64,000 nt of DNA from an uncultured Gammaproteobacteria bacterium. Its GTDB lineage: Bacteria; Pseudomonadota; Gammaproteobacteria; Pseudomonadales; Pseudohongiellaceae. Location: assembly GCA_913060695.1 (NCBI GenBank), contig CAJXUA010000004.1:20612-84611 (forward strand), written 5' to 3'. Both the position numbers and the translations under genes were made by a program. Below, one piece after another: positions 26,514-37,126 of this stretch. The notes under the pieces were generated by a model. That model made no database searches, was not told where the DNA came from, and was given only the letters and a program-made list of their open reading frames with translations. The first letter of the stretch is position 1. Every line of letters begins with the position of its first letter.

Positions 26514-28292
26514 ATGGATGTTGTAGACCTGACATTGGAAGCCGAAGCAGCGACTGCCACATTGGTGGAGGAGTTGTGTTTGCGTTTCGAGCAGGAGATC
26601 GTCACGGTACAGAGTTACTGTGATGGCATACCAGTACTGTGGCTAAGCCGCGCTGGCTTGAAGACGGTCTTGCACTATCTGCGTACTAGTGCATCGCTGC
26701 GCTTTCAAATGCTGTTTGATGTTACCGCTATAGACGAGCGCACACGAGTCAATCGCCAGGGACAGCCGGAGAGCGACTTCACCGTTAGCTATCATCTGAT
26801 GTCCTTTACGAGTCACTGCGATGTGCGCCTGAAGGTGGCCTTGCAGGAGGGCGATCTCAATATCCCTAGCATAGTCGACCTATGGCCCAACGCGAATTGG
26901 TACGAGCGCGAGTGCTGGGACATGTTTGGGATCTGCTTCACCGGTCATCCGAACCTAAGCCGCATCATGCTGCCCCCGACGTGGGTCGGCCACCCGCTGC
27001 GTAAAGACCACCCGGCACGCGCGACTGAGATGGAGCCCTATTCCCTCTCCGAGGAACGCCAAGTGGCGGAGCAGGAAGCGCTGCGCTTCAACCCTGAGGA
27101 GTGGGGCATGACTCGGGAGTCTAAGAATTCCGAATTCATGTTTCTCAATCTAGGGCCAAATCACCCGAGTGTGCATGGCGTGTTCCGCATAGCGCTACAG
27201 CTAGATGGTGAGATATTAATCGATGCTGTGCCCGACATTGGCTACCACCATCGTGGCGCCGAGAAAATGGGCGAGCGCCAGTCTTGGCATACCTATATTC
27301 CCTATACCGATCGCATCGATTATCTCGGTGGGGTGATGAATAATCTGCCCTATGTGATGGCGGTTGAGAAGATGGCGGGCATCGTGGTGCCAGAGCGAGT
27401 GAAAGTGATTCGCATCATGCTCTGCGAGATGTTTCGTATCGCTAGTCATCTATTGTTCTATGGCACTTTTGCGCAAGATGTCGGTCAACTCTCGCCCGTT
27501 TTCTATATGTTTGTGGACCGCGAGCGCGTCTTCAATATCATCGAGTCCATCTGCGGGGCGCGGATGCATCCGGGTTGGTTCCGTATCGGCGGTGTAGCGC
27601 AGGATCTTCCCATCGGCTGGGACAAGGCGATACGCGAATTACTCGACTTCCTGCCGCCTCGTCTCAAAGACTACGACAGCATGGTGATGAACAACGGCAT
27701 CCTCAAGCGCCGCACACAGGGAGTGGGGGCTTATAGCACCAAAGATGCATTCGACTGGGGCATCACCGGCGCGGGGCTAAGGGCCACCGGCCTAGAGTAC
27801 GACCTGCGCAAGAAGCGCCCCTACAGCGGTTACGAGAATTTCGAATTCGAGGTGCCTATAGCGGTCAATGGCGATAGTTATGACCGCTGCGCGGTGCGTG
27901 TCGAGGAGATACGCCAGAGCGTGCGCATTATCCGTCAATGCGTGGATAACATGCCAGAAGGCCCTTATAAGTCCGCGCACCCCTCGACCACTCCTCCTCT
28001 GAAAGAGAAGAGCAAGCAGGATATCGAAACGCTGATCAATCATTTCCTAAGCGTGAGTTGGGGCCCCGTGATCGCCCCGAACGAGGTCACCATGACCATT
28101 GAGGCAACTAAAGGGCTGAACAGTTACTACCTAGTGAGCGATGGCAACACTGGCTCCTATCGCACGAGAATACGCACGCCTTCTTTCGCTCACTTGCAGA
28201 TGATTCCCGAGATTAGCCGCGGCTTCATGGTGGCGGATCTTATCGCGATCATCGCTAGTATCGACTTCGTAATGGCAGACGTGGACAGGTAG
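26514..28292 (+). CDS. nuoCD: Fused NADH-quinone oxidoreductase subunits C/D
   Basis: The 592-residue fusion has a NuoC (30 kDa) part at about residues 30-190, with [21 protein letters not shown] short linker leads to a NuoD (49 kDa) part at about 205-592, beginning [18 protein letters not shown]. The end, [22 protein letters not shown], is the canonical NuoD terminus. NuoD forms most of the quinone cavity with NuoB. The fusion is the enterobacterial arrangement, while many other bacteria keep two genes. There is an 83-base gap after nuoB. Confidence 0.97.
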   Translation: MDVVDLTLEAEAATATLVEELCLRFEQEIVTVQSYCDGIPVLWLSRAGLKTVLHYLRTSASLRFQMLFDVTAIDERTRVNRQGQPESDFTVSYHLMSFTSHCDVRLKVALQEGDLNIPSIVDLWPNANWYERECWDMFGICFTGHPNLSRIMLPPTWVGHPLRKDHPARATEMEPYSLSEERQVAEQEALRFNPEEWGMTRESKNSEFMFLNLGPNHPSVHGVFRIALQLDGEILIDAVPDIGYHHRGAEKMGERQSWHTYIPYTDRIDYLGGVMNNLPYVMAVEKMAGIVVPERVKVIRIMLCEMFRIASHLLFYGTFAQDVGQLSPVFYMFVDRERVFNIIESICGARMHPGWFRIGGVAQDLPIGWDKAIRELLDFLPPRLKDYDSMVMNNGILKRRTQGVGAYSTKDAFDWGITGAGLRATGLEYDLRKKRPYSGYENFEFEVPIAVNGDSYDRCAVRVEEIRQSVRIIRQCVDNMPEGPYKSAHPSTTPPLKEKSKQDIETLINHFLSVSWGPVIAPNEVTMTIEATKGLNSYYLVSDGNTGSYRTRIRTPSFAHLQMIPEISRGFMVADLIAIIASIDFVMADVDR

Positions 28293-28314
28293 ATTTGATG
28301 AGAGATCTGAAACT

Positions 28315-28848
28315 ATGACGACAAGCACCATCATCGCTAGCTCCGCGCCTAAGGTACAGGCGCGCACGCTCAGTCCGGAGGAGACCCATGAGATCGATCA
28401 CGAACTCACGCTCTATCCGGACCGCCGCGCTGTTGGACTTGAGGCCTTGAAGATCGTGCAGAAGCATCAGGGCTGGGTGTCGGACGAGAGCCTTGTCGCG
28501 GTGGCGGAGTATCTAGGTATGTCCGCACACGAACTGGATGGGGTGGCAACTTTCTTCAACCTGATCTTCAGGCAGCCCGTTGGCCGCAATGTCATGCTGT
28601 TCTGCGATAGCGTCAGTTGTTACATCATGGGCTGCGAGCGCATCAAAGACCATATCAGCGCCCGGCTCGGTATTGACTATGGAGAGACTACGGCGGATGG
28701 GGAATTCACTTTATTGCCTGTGCCCTGTCTAGGTGACTGTGATCGCGCGCCAGTTATGTTGATGGCGGGTGAGCAGTATCGCAATCTAACGAAAGAGAAG
28801 ATCGACGCACTACTGACGCGAGTGCAACAGGAACAAACGAATAAGTAA
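28315..28848 (+). CDS. nuoE: NADH-quinone oxidoreductase subunit E
   Basis: The 177-residue subunit has a thioredoxin-like [2Fe-2S] domain for cluster N1a. Ligands are Cx4C in FCDSVSCYIMG and CxxxC in PCLGDCDRAP. An N-terminal helical part with ALKIVQKHQGWVSDESL precedes it. Partners are NuoF and NuoG in the NADH dehydrogenase module. The operon continues with a 21-base gap to nuoF. Confidence 0.96.
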   Translation: MTTSTIIASSAPKVQARTLSPEETHEIDHELTLYPDRRAVGLEALKIVQKHQGWVSDESLVAVAEYLGMSAHELDGVATFFNLIFRQPVGRNVMLFCDSVSCYIMGCERIKDHISARLGIDYGETTADGEFTLLPVPCLGDCDRAPVMLMAGEQYRNLTKEKIDALLTRVQQEQTNK

Positions 28849-28869
28849 ATAATAACCGAGAAGTCTGAT

Positions 28870-30150
28870 ATGACAGACCTACCACTGACCAAGAACATCG
28901 ACATGAGTCGAGCGCCCTTCGACATCGGGCAGTATCGTCAGGCGCAAGGCTATGATGCTGTGCTGCAGATGTTCAAGGATATGGCGCCTAGCGACGTCTT
29001 GGAGATGGTCAAGAACTCAGGCCTGAAAGGGCGCGGTGGGGCTGGCTTCCCAACGGGTTTGAAGTGGAGTTTCGTGCCCTCGGGAGACGATGCGCCGAAG
29101 ACCAAATATCTGGTGGTCAACGCCGACGAGATGGAGCCAGGCACCTTCAAGGATCGACTGCTTCTTGAGGGCGACCCTCATCTATTGCTCGAAGGCATGC
29201 TGATTGCCGCCTATACGATACAGGCGAATACTGCCTATATTTTCCTGCGCGGCGAGTATCTGCGCGCGGAGAAATTACTGCGAGAGGCCATCGCGCAAGC
29301 TCACGAGCAAGGCCTGCTAGGCAAGAATATTCAAGGGTCGGGTTTCGACCTCGAGATCATCTTACATACCAGCGCCGGTCGTTATATCTGCGGTGAAGAA
29401 ACTGCGCTGCTCAATGCCCTAGAGGGCAAGCGCGCAAACCCTCGTGCCAAGCCACCATTTCCGCAAGTCAGTGGCTTGTGGGGCAAGCCCACTATCGTCA
29501 ACAACGTCGAGACACTGTGCAATCTCCCGGGCATCCTACGTTATGGCGTCGATTGGTATAAGGCACTTGGCAAGGGGGGCGATGCCGGCACCAAACTATG
29601 TGGTGTGAGTGGCAGAGTGAATAATCCCGGTTGTTGGGAGTTAGCGCTAGGCACTCCCATAAGAGAGCTGTTAGAAGATAAGGCCGGTGGCATGTGCGCA
29701 GGTTACAAGCTGAGAGGCTTCTTGCCTGGTGGGGGGTCCACTGATTTTCTGCTTCCTGAACACTTAGATCTCACACTGGACTATGACGTCATAGGCAAAG
29801 CGGGCAGCCGGCTCGCAACTGGCACGATGATCGTACTCGACGATCAGACCTGCCCGGTTGGCATGGTGGGCAATCTGATGCGCTTCTTCAGTCACGAATC
29901 CTGTGGTTGGTGTACGCCTTGCCGCGATGGGCTGCCGTGGATAGACGAGATCTTCCAGCGCCTAGAGAAGGGGGGCGGCCGAGCGGAAGACTTGCAGATT
30001 CTGACCGACCATCTCGAGTACCTTGGCCCCGGTCGTACTTTCTGTGCGCTAGCACCCGGCGCTATGGCGCCACTTGGCAGCGCACTGCGTCATTTCCGCG
30101 AAGACTTCGACGCGCATATTCACTCAGGAGGCTGCCCATGGCGAAAATAA
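28870..30150 (+). CDS. nuoF: NADH-quinone oxidoreductase subunit F (NADH- and FMN-binding)
   Basis: The 426-residue subunit accepts the hydride from NADH. The FMN/NADH site GRGGAGFPTGLKW, the segment CGEETALLNALEGKRANPR and the cluster N3 ligands in ESCGWCTPCRDG plus a later Cys (TFCALAPG) are all present. The last codons overlap the nuoG start by 13 bases, so nuoG initiates inside nuoF. Confidence 0.97.
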   Translation: MTDLPLTKNIDMSRAPFDIGQYRQAQGYDAVLQMFKDMAPSDVLEMVKNSGLKGRGGAGFPTGLKWSFVPSGDDAPKTKYLVVNADEMEPGTFKDRLLLEGDPHLLLEGMLIAAYTIQANTAYIFLRGEYLRAEKLLREAIAQAHEQGLLGKNIQGSGFDLEIILHTSAGRYICGEETALLNALEGKRANPRAKPPFPQVSGLWGKPTIVNNVETLCNLPGILRYGVDWYKALGKGGDAGTKLCGVSGRVNNPGCWELALGTPIRELLEDKAGGMCAGYKLRGFLPGGGSTDFLLPEHLDLTLDYDVIGKAGSRLATGTMIVLDDQTCPVGMVGNLMRFFSHESCGWCTPCRDGLPWIDEIFQRLEKGGGRAEDLQILTDHLEYLGPGRTFCALAPGAMAPLGSALRHFREDFDAHIHSGGCPWRK

Positions 30151-32927
30151 GCGTTGATGGCGTCGAGTATGAGGTGAACCCTGCGAATAACTTGCTGCAG
30201 GAGTGCCTGTCGCAAGGGCTCGACCTACCCTATTTCTGCTGGCATCCATGCATGGGTTCTGTTGGCGCGTGCCGGCAGTGTGCCGTGAAACAATATCGCA
30301 ATGCCGACGATAAGACGGGCACCGTGGTCATGGCCTGCATGACACCCGCGAGCGATGGCAGCATCATCTCCATCAACGACAAGCAGGCTACGGATTTCCG
30401 CAGCCATGTGATCGAGAGCTTGATGATCAGCCATCCGCACGACTGCCCTGTGTGCGAGGAGGGGGGCGAGTGCCATCTTCAAGACATGACGCAGATGTCG
30501 GGGCACAATTATCGTCGCTATGATTTCAAGAAGGTCACGCATCGCAATCAGGACCTCGGGCCTTTTATCAACCACGAGATGAATCGCTGTATCGCCTGCT
30601 ATCGTTGTGTGCGCTTCTACGACGACTATGCTGGGGGTACCGATCTCGCCGCACTCGGCTCACACCATCATGTCTATTTCGGGCGTCATGAAGAGGGCAC
30701 GCTAGAGAATGAGTTCAGTGGCAATCTGGTCGAGGTCTGTCCTACGGGAGTGTTCACTGACAAGACCTTCAGTGCGCATTACACCCGCAAATGGGATCTG
30801 CAGACAGCCCCATCGGTTTGCGCTGGCTGTGGCGCGGGCTGCAATACCACACCGGGGGAGCGCTATGGCACATTGCGCCGCATCGTCAATCGCTATCACC
30901 ATGATCTGAATGGCTATTTTCTGTGTGATCGCGGGCGCTTCGGCTATGACGCCAACAATAGTACGCAGCGCGTAGTCGAGACTTTGTTCCGCCACTTGCA
31001 AGGCGAAGACGGAGAAGTTCGCAAGGCGCTGACGTCAACCGAGGCCGCTAGGCAGCTAGATGCGATGTCGAGCGGCGAACTCATAGGCATCGGCTCACCA
31101 AGGGCCTCCCTCGAAAGCAATATGGCCTTGCGCCAACGCGTAGGGACGCAGAATTTCTTCTCAGGCATGAGCGATGCACAGCTTAGCTGCGCTACCGAGG
31201 TCATTGCGCTATTGCAGGAGCCGGGCTTGAACTGCCCAGACATTCGTACACTAGAGCAATCTGACTGTGTGCTTGTGGTGAACGAGGACATTACCAATAC
31301 CTCCGCTCGCATGGCGCTGGCATTGCGGCAGGCCACTCGCAATGCGGCGACCGCTATGGCACAGAGCGCGCGTATACCGCTTTGGCAAGATGCGGCGGTA
31401 CGAGAGTTAGCGCAGCACTCGCGCAGTCCGCTGATAATTCTGAGCCCTCAGGGTACCCGTCTAGATGATGTGGCAAGCGACACCTTCTTGGGCACTGTCG
31501 AACAACAGATTGCGCTTGTAGAGGGTATTACCTATGCCATCGACGCGGACTGCCCTGCATCCACCTCTAGTTTCAATTTTGATGCACAGGCGGCGAGTAT
31601 CGCGAAACAATTGTGTGCAGCGACGCGTCCCTGCATCGTGTCGGGTATCAGCGCCGAGAGCATAGAGTTAATCAGGGCGACCGGCAACCTAGCCCGCGCA
31701 CTGCGTGAGTATCGTCATCGTCAGAGTGAGGTCAAACTTAGCGTGGATCTATGCTTCGCCATGCCCGAGGCCAACACCATGGGCCTCGCACTATTGATGA
31801 GGGAGGGTGGCGGGTCTCTCTCTAGCGCGCTGAGTATTTTGGGTAAAGGTGCGGCCGATGCCGCTATCGTCTTAGAGAATGATCTTTACCGTCGCGCGGC
31901 CACCGAAGCAATCGACGCGGCACTAGCGGGCAACACCCCAATGATCGCTATAGACCAACTGCACAATGGGTTCAATGCCAAGGCGCATCTGTTATTACCT
32001 GCCGCCAGCATGGCGGAGCAGGGTGGTACATGGGTTAATTATGAGGGCCGGGCGCAACATAGTTATCAGGTCTTTCAGCCGGAGGGTAAGATCCGTGCCT
32101 CCTATGAATGGTTAGTCCCGAGCAATCCCGTGAGTGGCCCAACAGTTCATGGGGACACTTTACTTGAGGAACTCGCTGCTGAGTCGGCAAACTTCGCACC
32201 CTTATTGGAGTTGTTGAGTTCCCGCACCGGCATTGCCGCGCTCATGAAAAGTCCTCGTCAATCTCATCGTTACAGTGGTCGCACGGCGATGCACGCCAAT
32301 GAGCACGTTCATGAGACTAAGCAAGCGCAGGACCCACATTCCCCGCTGTCCTTCTCGATGGAAGGCATGCTACTTCAGAAAGATGCCAGTCTCATGTCCG
32401 CCGCATGGGCGCCCGCGTGGAACTCCAATCAGGCAATCTCCAAATTCCAGGAAGAGATCAATGGCGAATTAAAACAGGGCAATAAAGGGGTGCACCTGCT
32501 CGCTCGCGATGGCGCACAACGCCCCTATAGCAAAGTGGAATATGTGGCGGAAGAGGGCATTGCCAAGTATTTCATCGACCAACTTTTCGGCAGCGAAGAG
32601 ATAAGTGCCGCTTCACCCGCGATTCAAGCGCGGGCAGTGCCGGCCTATGCTTGTATAAGTCATGAATTAGCGCAGTCCTTAGGCGTGCAACAACATGGCC
32701 TGCTGAGGCTCTCCACGAATCGCTATAGTGTGGAACTCCCTGTGCTGATTCGCGATCGCATAGCTGCCCAGTGTGTGGGGATTTACTGCGGCAGTGATGT
32801 GAGCCGCGCAGATCTTACCGGTAAGCTAAGTGTCGCGGCGGTCGCGCAAGATAGCAATGTGCTTGCCAGCAGCCGTGCGATGTTCAGCAGCTTAGTCATT
32901 AATGACACATTGCCGAGGGAGGGCTGA
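30138..32927 (+). CDS. nuoG: NADH-quinone oxidoreductase subunit G
   Basis: The protein is 929 residues from the ATG that follows AGGAGGCTGCCC; a longer in-frame opening upstream lies inside nuoF and is not used. The N-terminus is a [2Fe-2S] ferredoxin domain ([15 protein letters not shown]). Clusters N5 ([12 protein letters not shown]), N4 ([10 protein letters not shown] with a later Cys) and the extra N7 site (CAGCGAGC with FLCDRG) follow. A molybdopterin-oxidoreductase-like body without an assigned active site makes up the rest. N7 is found in E. coli-type but not mitochondrial enzymes. It is 2 bases from nuoH. Confidence 0.96.
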   Translation: MAKISVDGVEYEVNPANNLLQECLSQGLDLPYFCWHPCMGSVGACRQCAVKQYRNADDKTGTVVMACMTPASDGSIISINDKQATDFRSHVIESLMISHPHDCPVCEEGGECHLQDMTQMSGHNYRRYDFKKVTHRNQDLGPFINHEMNRCIACYRCVRFYDDYAGGTDLAALGSHHHVYFGRHEEGTLENEFSGNLVEVCPTGVFTDKTFSAHYTRKWDLQTAPSVCAGCGAGCNTTPGERYGTLRRIVNRYHHDLNGYFLCDRGRFGYDANNSTQRVVETLFRHLQGEDGEVRKALTSTEAARQLDAMSSGELIGIGSPRASLESNMALRQRVGTQNFFSGMSDAQLSCATEVIALLQEPGLNCPDIRTLEQSDCVLVVNEDITNTSARMALALRQATRNAATAMAQSARIPLWQDAAVRELAQHSRSPLIILSPQGTRLDDVASDTFLGTVEQQIALVEGITYAIDADCPASTSSFNFDAQAASIAKQLCAATRPCIVSGISAESIELIRATGNLARALREYRHRQSEVKLSVDLCFAMPEANTMGLALLMREGGGSLSSALSILGKGAADAAIVLENDLYRRAATEAIDAALAGNTPMIAIDQLHNGFNAKAHLLLPAASMAEQGGTWVNYEGRAQHSYQVFQPEGKIRASYEWLVPSNPVSGPTVHGDTLLEELAAESANFAPLLELLSSRTGIAALMKSPRQSHRYSGRTAMHANEHVHETKQAQDPHSPLSFSMEGMLLQKDASLMSAAWAPAWNSNQAISKFQEEINGELKQGNKGVHLLARDGAQRPYSKVEYVAEEGIAKYFIDQLFGSEEISAASPAIQARAVPAYACISHELAQSLGVQQHGLLRLSTNRYSVELPVLIRDRIAAQCVGIYCGSDVSRADLTGKLSVAAVAQDSNVLASSRAMFSSLVINDTLPREG

Positions 32928-32929
32928 GT

Positions 32930-33892
32930 ATGCGTTTCGAAGTCGGTTCAGCCCTTAGCATAGGGGCTATCCTGTTCACCGTCATCATTGTCGCGGCGAT
33001 GTTGATCTGGGTGGAGCGGCGCCTGTTGGGTTTGTGGCAGGAGCGCCTCGGGCCCAATCGCGTGGGTCCCTTTGGTTTGCTGCAAGTGGTAGCGGACATG
33101 ATCAAGATCTTCACTAAGGAAGATTGGGTGCCCCCCTTCGCCGACAAATTCAGTTTTATTCTCGCCCCTCCCATCATCATGGTCGTCATTCTGATGAGCT
33201 TCTCCGTCATCCCTTTCGCGCCAGGGGTAGGGGTAATTGACTCAGATATCGGCGTGCTTTTCGTATTAGCGATGGCCTCTCTGGGGGCCTATAGCGTGAT
33301 GCTTGGGGGCTTGGCCTCTAACAATAAATATGCTTTGCTCGGAAGCCTTCGCGCCGCGGCGCAGATGGTCAGCTACGAAGTGTTTATGGGCATATCCCTA
33401 TTGGGGGTTGTGGCACTTGCAGGATCATTCAATTTGCGTGAGATCGTGTTGTCGCAGAGCGATGGCTGGTATGTAGTGCCGCAGTTTGTCGGCTTCGTGA
33501 TTTTCTTGATTGCGGGGGTGGCAGAGAGTCATCGACTACCCTTCGATATCCCAGAGGCCGAACAGGAAATTGTTGCGGGTTACCACACCGAGTATTCCGG
33601 AATGAAGTTCGGCATGTTCTTCGTCGGAGAGTATTTAGGGGTATTGCTGATCTCGTCCTTATTAGTGGTGTTGTTCTGTGGCGGATGGCTTGGCCCCGCC
33701 TTCCTGCCACCGATCGTATGGTTCGCCCTTAAAACGGGTTTCTTCATCGCCTTCTTTATCTTGCTGCGCGCAGCAATCCCGCGGCCGCGCTATGACCAGC
33801 TTATGAATTACGGCTGGTTATTCCTGTTGCCGCTTTCATTACTCAATCTATTGCTCACAGGCGCCTTTATCCTGTGGCAGGACGGGATGTGA
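32930..33892 (+). CDS. nuoH: NADH-quinone oxidoreductase subunit H
   Basis: The 320-residue inner-membrane subunit has about eight helices. Diagnostic loops are [23 protein letters not shown] and [31 protein letters not shown] (given in two parts here: [17 protein letters not shown], then EYSGMKF). It lines the quinone entry channel and begins proton transfer. Its stop overlaps the nuoI start by one base. Confidence 0.96.
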   Translation: MRFEVGSALSIGAILFTVIIVAAMLIWVERRLLGLWQERLGPNRVGPFGLLQVVADMIKIFTKEDWVPPFADKFSFILAPPIIMVVILMSFSVIPFAPGVGVIDSDIGVLFVLAMASLGAYSVMLGGLASNNKYALLGSLRAAAQMVSYEVFMGISLLGVVALAGSFNLREIVLSQSDGWYVVPQFVGFVIFLIAGVAESHRLPFDIPEAEQEIVAGYHTEYSGMKFGMFFVGEYLGVLLISSLLVVLFCGGWLGPAFLPPIVWFALKTGFFIAFFILLRAAIPRPRYDQLMNYGWLFLLPLSLLNLLLTGAFILWQDGM

Positions 33893-34431
33893 TGTTACGT
33901 TTAATAAAAGACACGCTCACAACTCAGGTCGTCACGCTATGGCGAGTCTTCGTGCATGCCTTCGCCAAGACTGACACGGTAGAGTACCCCGACGTGCAAC
34001 CGCAGATGGCAGCGCGTTGGCGGGGGCGCATCATTCTGTCGCGCGATCCCGACGGCGAGGAGCGCTGCGTGGCCTGTAATCTTTGCGCGGTTGCTTGTCC
34101 AGTGGACTGCATCGCCTTGCAGAAGGCCGAGGACGATGAGGGGCGTTGGTATCCCGAGTTCTTCCGCATCAACTTCTCGCGCTGCATCATGTGTGGTTTC
34201 TGCGAAGAGGCCTGCCCCACCAATGCGATTCAGCTGACCCCCGACTTCGAGATGGCCGAGTATGTACGCCAAGACATGGTCTGGGAGAAGGAAGATCTGC
34301 TGATCAATGGCACTGGCAAATATCACGACTACAACTTCTACCGAGTCGCGGGTAAGAAGATCGGCGGCAAGGATAAAGGTGAGGCGATCAACGAAGCGCC
34401 TCCTGTCAACGTAAGGAGCCTATTGCCATGA
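33892..34431 (+). CDS. nuoI: NADH-quinone oxidoreductase subunit I
   Basis: The protein is 179 residues from the ATG in TGATG at the nuoH stop. It has two [4Fe-4S] ferredoxin motifs for clusters N6a and N6b: [15 protein letters not shown] and [15 protein letters not shown]. It connects NuoG to NuoB in the peripheral arm. An AAGGAG site for nuoJ lies within its last codons. Confidence 0.97.
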   Translation: MLRLIKDTLTTQVVTLWRVFVHAFAKTDTVEYPDVQPQMAARWRGRIILSRDPDGEERCVACNLCAVACPVDCIALQKAEDDEGRWYPEFFRINFSRCIMCGFCEEACPTNAIQLTPDFEMAEYVRQDMVWEKEDLLINGTGKYHDYNFYRVAGKKIGGKDKGEAINEAPPVNVRSLLP

Positions 34432-34910
34432 TGATGCTCTTTTACAGCGCGGCTGCCATTGCCGTGATCGCAACTCTCGCAGTGATTAGCAGCTCGAACG
34501 TCGTGCATGCGTTGGTGTATCTCATCATCTCTCTGCTTTCCGTGGCGGTGATTTTCTTCGTACTGGGTGCGCCGTTCGCGGCGATGCTCGAGGCTATCGT
34601 CTATGCCGGTGCCATCATGGTCTTGTTCCTGTTTGTGATGATGATGCTGAATCTGGGGCAGGCAACGGAGAACGAGGAGAAGGCTTGGATGACGCCCAAG
34701 CTCTGGATTGGTCCTGGCCTTTTAACCGCGGTGCTCTTCGTTCAACTCGCCAGTGTGTTGTTAACACAAGGGGTTGCGCTGGCGCCCGTCGAGGTCGGTG
34801 TGCTCGACATCAGCTTATTGCTATTTGGACCATGGCTGCTTGCGGTGGAGCTGGCCTCTATGCTGCTCCTAGCAGGATTGATCGCCGCCTATCACTTGGC
34901 GAAGAGGTGA
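34428..34910 (+). CDS. nuoJ: NADH-quinone oxidoreductase subunit J
   Basis: The 160-residue membrane subunit has five helices. The stretch [20 protein letters not shown] and the pi-bulge helix [20 protein letters not shown] are standard for NuoJ, which couples quinone reduction to the antiporter-like subunits. The start overlaps the nuoI stop; two further ATGs follow at once, so the exact start may shift by one codon. Confidence 0.96.
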   Translation: MMMLFYSAAAIAVIATLAVISSSNVVHALVYLIISLLSVAVIFFVLGAPFAAMLEAIVYAGAIMVLFLFVMMMLNLGQATENEEKAWMTPKLWIGPGLLTAVLFVQLASVLLTQGVALAPVEVGVLDISLLLFGPWLLAVELASMLLLAGLIAAYHLAKR

Positions 34911-34914
34911 GGTG

Positions 34915-35223
34915 ATGGAGACGATACCTTACGAACACGGTTTGATTCTCGCGGCGATCCTATTCGTGTGCGGGCTGTTCGGAGTGCTAACGCGGCGCAA
35001 TATCGTGTTCGTCCTAATGTCGCTCGAGATCATGCTCAATGCCTGTGGCTTAGCCTTCGTAGTCGCCTCGGCACGCTGGGGCCACGCCGATGGCCAAATA
35101 ATGTTTCTTATGATTCTAACGCTGGCCGCCGCCGAGGTGGCGGTAGGTCTTGGGCTAATCATTCAGATGTACCGTCGTTTTCATACGGTGGACATCAGTG
35201 TGCTTAATGAGATGAAGGGCTGA
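34915..35223 (+). CDS. nuoK: NADH-quinone oxidoreductase subunit K
   Basis: The 102-residue subunit has three membrane helices. [18 protein letters not shown] carries the conserved helix-2 glutamate, and [18 protein letters not shown] the helix-3 one; both lie in the proton path. I chose the ATG after GAGGTGAGGTG; a GTG one codon earlier is possible. The gap to nuoL is four bases. Confidence 0.96.
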   Translation: METIPYEHGLILAAILFVCGLFGVLTRRNIVFVLMSLEIMLNACGLAFVVASARWGHADGQIMFLMILTLAAAEVAVGLGLIIQMYRRFHTVDISVLNEMKG

Positions 35224-35227
35224 CCTG

Positions 35228-37126
35228 ATGCAAGACTGGATTGGACTCTTACCCGCTTTTCCTCTTGCCGGCTTCCTGTTGCTGGTGCTCAGCCGTGGTC
35301 GCATGCCCCGCAATATCGCGAGCCTCATCGGGGCAGGCAGCGTTGGGCTGTCCTTCCTTCTAGCGGCTGCTATCTGCATCGAGTTTCTAGGCGGTGACGG
35401 TGAGTCGTTCCAGAAGACTCTCTGGGTATGGATGCAAGTTGGCAGCCTAGAGCCGGGGTTCTCTTTCTATCTCGATGGACTGAGTGTCGTGATGATCCTG
35501 ATCATAAGCGGTGTGGGTTTCCTGATTCATTTGTATTCAACCGGCTTCATGGCGGACGACCCAGGCTTCGCACGCTTCTTCTCCTATATGAATCTCTTCG
35601 TAGCCTCGATGCTGGTGTTGGTGTTGGCGGATAATCTCGTCCTCCTGTACTTGGGTTGGGAGGGAGTAGGCCTGTGCAGTTACCTGTTGATCGGCTTCTG
35701 GTACGACAAACCGTCCAATGGCTACGCGGCGCGCAAGGCCTTCGTGGTGACGCGAGTTGGCGATACCTCCATGGCCATTGGCCTGTTCCTACTTTTCTCG
35801 CAACTTGGCACCCTGAACATTCAGGAGATTTTGACGCTGGCGCCGCAACAGTGGAGTAGCGGTTCGGGCATCGCCGTAGCGGCCGCGGCTTTATTGCTCG
35901 GTGGCGCCGTCGGCAAGTCTGCCCAGTTGCCATTGCAGACCTGGCTGCCCGACGCCATGGCGGGGCCCACACCGATCAGCGCCCTGATTCACGCCGCTAC
36001 CATGGTGACGGCGGGTGTCTATCTTATCGCGCGGACCCATGTGTTGTTCGAGCTGGCCCCTAGTGTGCAAATATTGGTGGCGTTCATAGGTCTCGCGACT
36101 CTACTGATGGCGGGCTTTACTGCGCTTATGCAACGCGATATTAAGCGTATTTTGGCCTACTCCACCATCAGCCAGATTGGCTATATGTTCCTAGCGCTCG
36201 GGGTAGGGGCTTGGTCTGCAGCGGTCTTCCATCTGATGACACATGCCTTCTTCAAGGCTCTGCTCTTCCTTGCCGCTGGCACAGTCATACTCAGCCTACA
36301 TCACGAGCATGACATCTTCCGTATGGGTGCAATGCGTCGTCGTCTGCCGGTGGCATTCTTCTCCTTCTTGGTGGGCAGTGCCGCGCTTACGGCCTTGCCC
36401 TTTACCTCTGGCTTTTATAGTAAGGACGAAATACTGCTGGCTGCCTTGGCCCATCCTCAGTACGGCATGTTGTTGTGGGCTGGTGGTGTACTTGGTGCTT
36501 TCCTAACGGCGCTCTACAGTTTCCGCTTGGTCTTCGTAGTGTTCTTCGGCAGCGATCATCATGCGCATAATACCCACGAGGGCGATCAAACCCATGATGC
36601 CGTCGTTGAGAACACTAGCCCCGCGATGTTCTTCCCACTGCTTATTCTGGGGGGGCTCTCTCTTCTGGGAGGCTTAATCCATGTGCCAGTCGACGCGGTT
36701 TTTACCCATGGCGCCGGGCATGAGGAGGCACATGCTAGCCAGTTGATTCATGCGGTGATGATAATGGTTCCGGTGATCGGCGTGATCATCAGTTGGTTCC
36801 TCTACGGTAGCAAACCCTATGAGAAGGCAGGGCAGCATGCTCGTAAGCGGCTCCTCGAATCCTCCCTCGGTGGCTTCCTGAGTCGCTTCTGGTTCAGTGG
36901 CTGGGGCATGGACACGCTGTACCAGTTCGTCTTCGTGCGTCCGTTCGTGGCACTAGCGCAAGTCAATCGCAAAGATGTGATCGATCTGCTCTATAGCTGG
37001 GTTGCGCTCGTGGCGCGGGTTGGCAATAGCGCAGTGGTGATGACGCAGACCGGCAATCTGCGCTGGTATGCCATCAGTCTGGTTGGTGGTTTGGTGCTAG
37101 TGATTGGCTTGGGGGTATGGCGATGA
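35228..37126 (+). CDS. nuoL: NADH-quinone oxidoreductase subunit L
   Basis: The 632-residue subunit is antiporter-like with about 16 helices and a long lateral C-terminal helix. Characteristic segments are LGWEGVGLCSYLLIGFW, TWLPDAMAGPTPISALIHAA and MTHAFFKALLFLAAGTVI. A histidine-rich insert (DHHAHNTHEGDQTHD, near residue 440) is species-variable. It is the most distal proton pump of the membrane arm. The end overlaps nuoM by ten bases. Confidence 0.97.
   Translation: MQDWIGLLPAFPLAGFLLLVLSRGRMPRNIASLIGAGSVGLSFLLAAAICIEFLGGDGESFQKTLWVWMQVGSLEPGFSFYLDGLSVVMILIISGVGFLIHLYSTGFMADDPGFARFFSYMNLFVASMLVLVLADNLVLLYLGWEGVGLCSYLLIGFWYDKPSNGYAARKAFVVTRVGDTSMAIGLFLLFSQLGTLNIQEILTLAPQQWSSGSGIAVAAAALLLGGAVGKSAQLPLQTWLPDAMAGPTPISALIHAATMVTAGVYLIARTHVLFELAPSVQILVAFIGLATLLMAGFTALMQRDIKRILAYSTISQIGYMFLALGVGAWSAAVFHLMTHAFFKALLFLAAGTVILSLHHEHDIFRMGAMRRRLPVAFFSFLVGSAALTALPFTSGFYSKDEILLAALAHPQYGMLLWAGGVLGAFLTALYSFRLVFVVFFGSDHHAHNTHEGDQTHDAVVENTSPAMFFPLLILGGLSLLGGLIHVPVDAVFTHGAGHEEAHASQLIHAVMIMVPVIGVIISWFLYGSKPYEKAGQHARKRLLESSLGGFLSRFWFSGWGMDTLYQFVFVRPFVALAQVNRKDVIDLLYSWVALVARVGNSAVVMTQTGNLRWYAISLVGGLVLVIGLGVWR

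Noticed and set aside
29907..30137. Longer start for NuoG inside nuoF
   Set aside because: The ferredoxin domain starts at the ATG after AGGAGG; the upstream frame is an out-of-frame shadow of nuoF.
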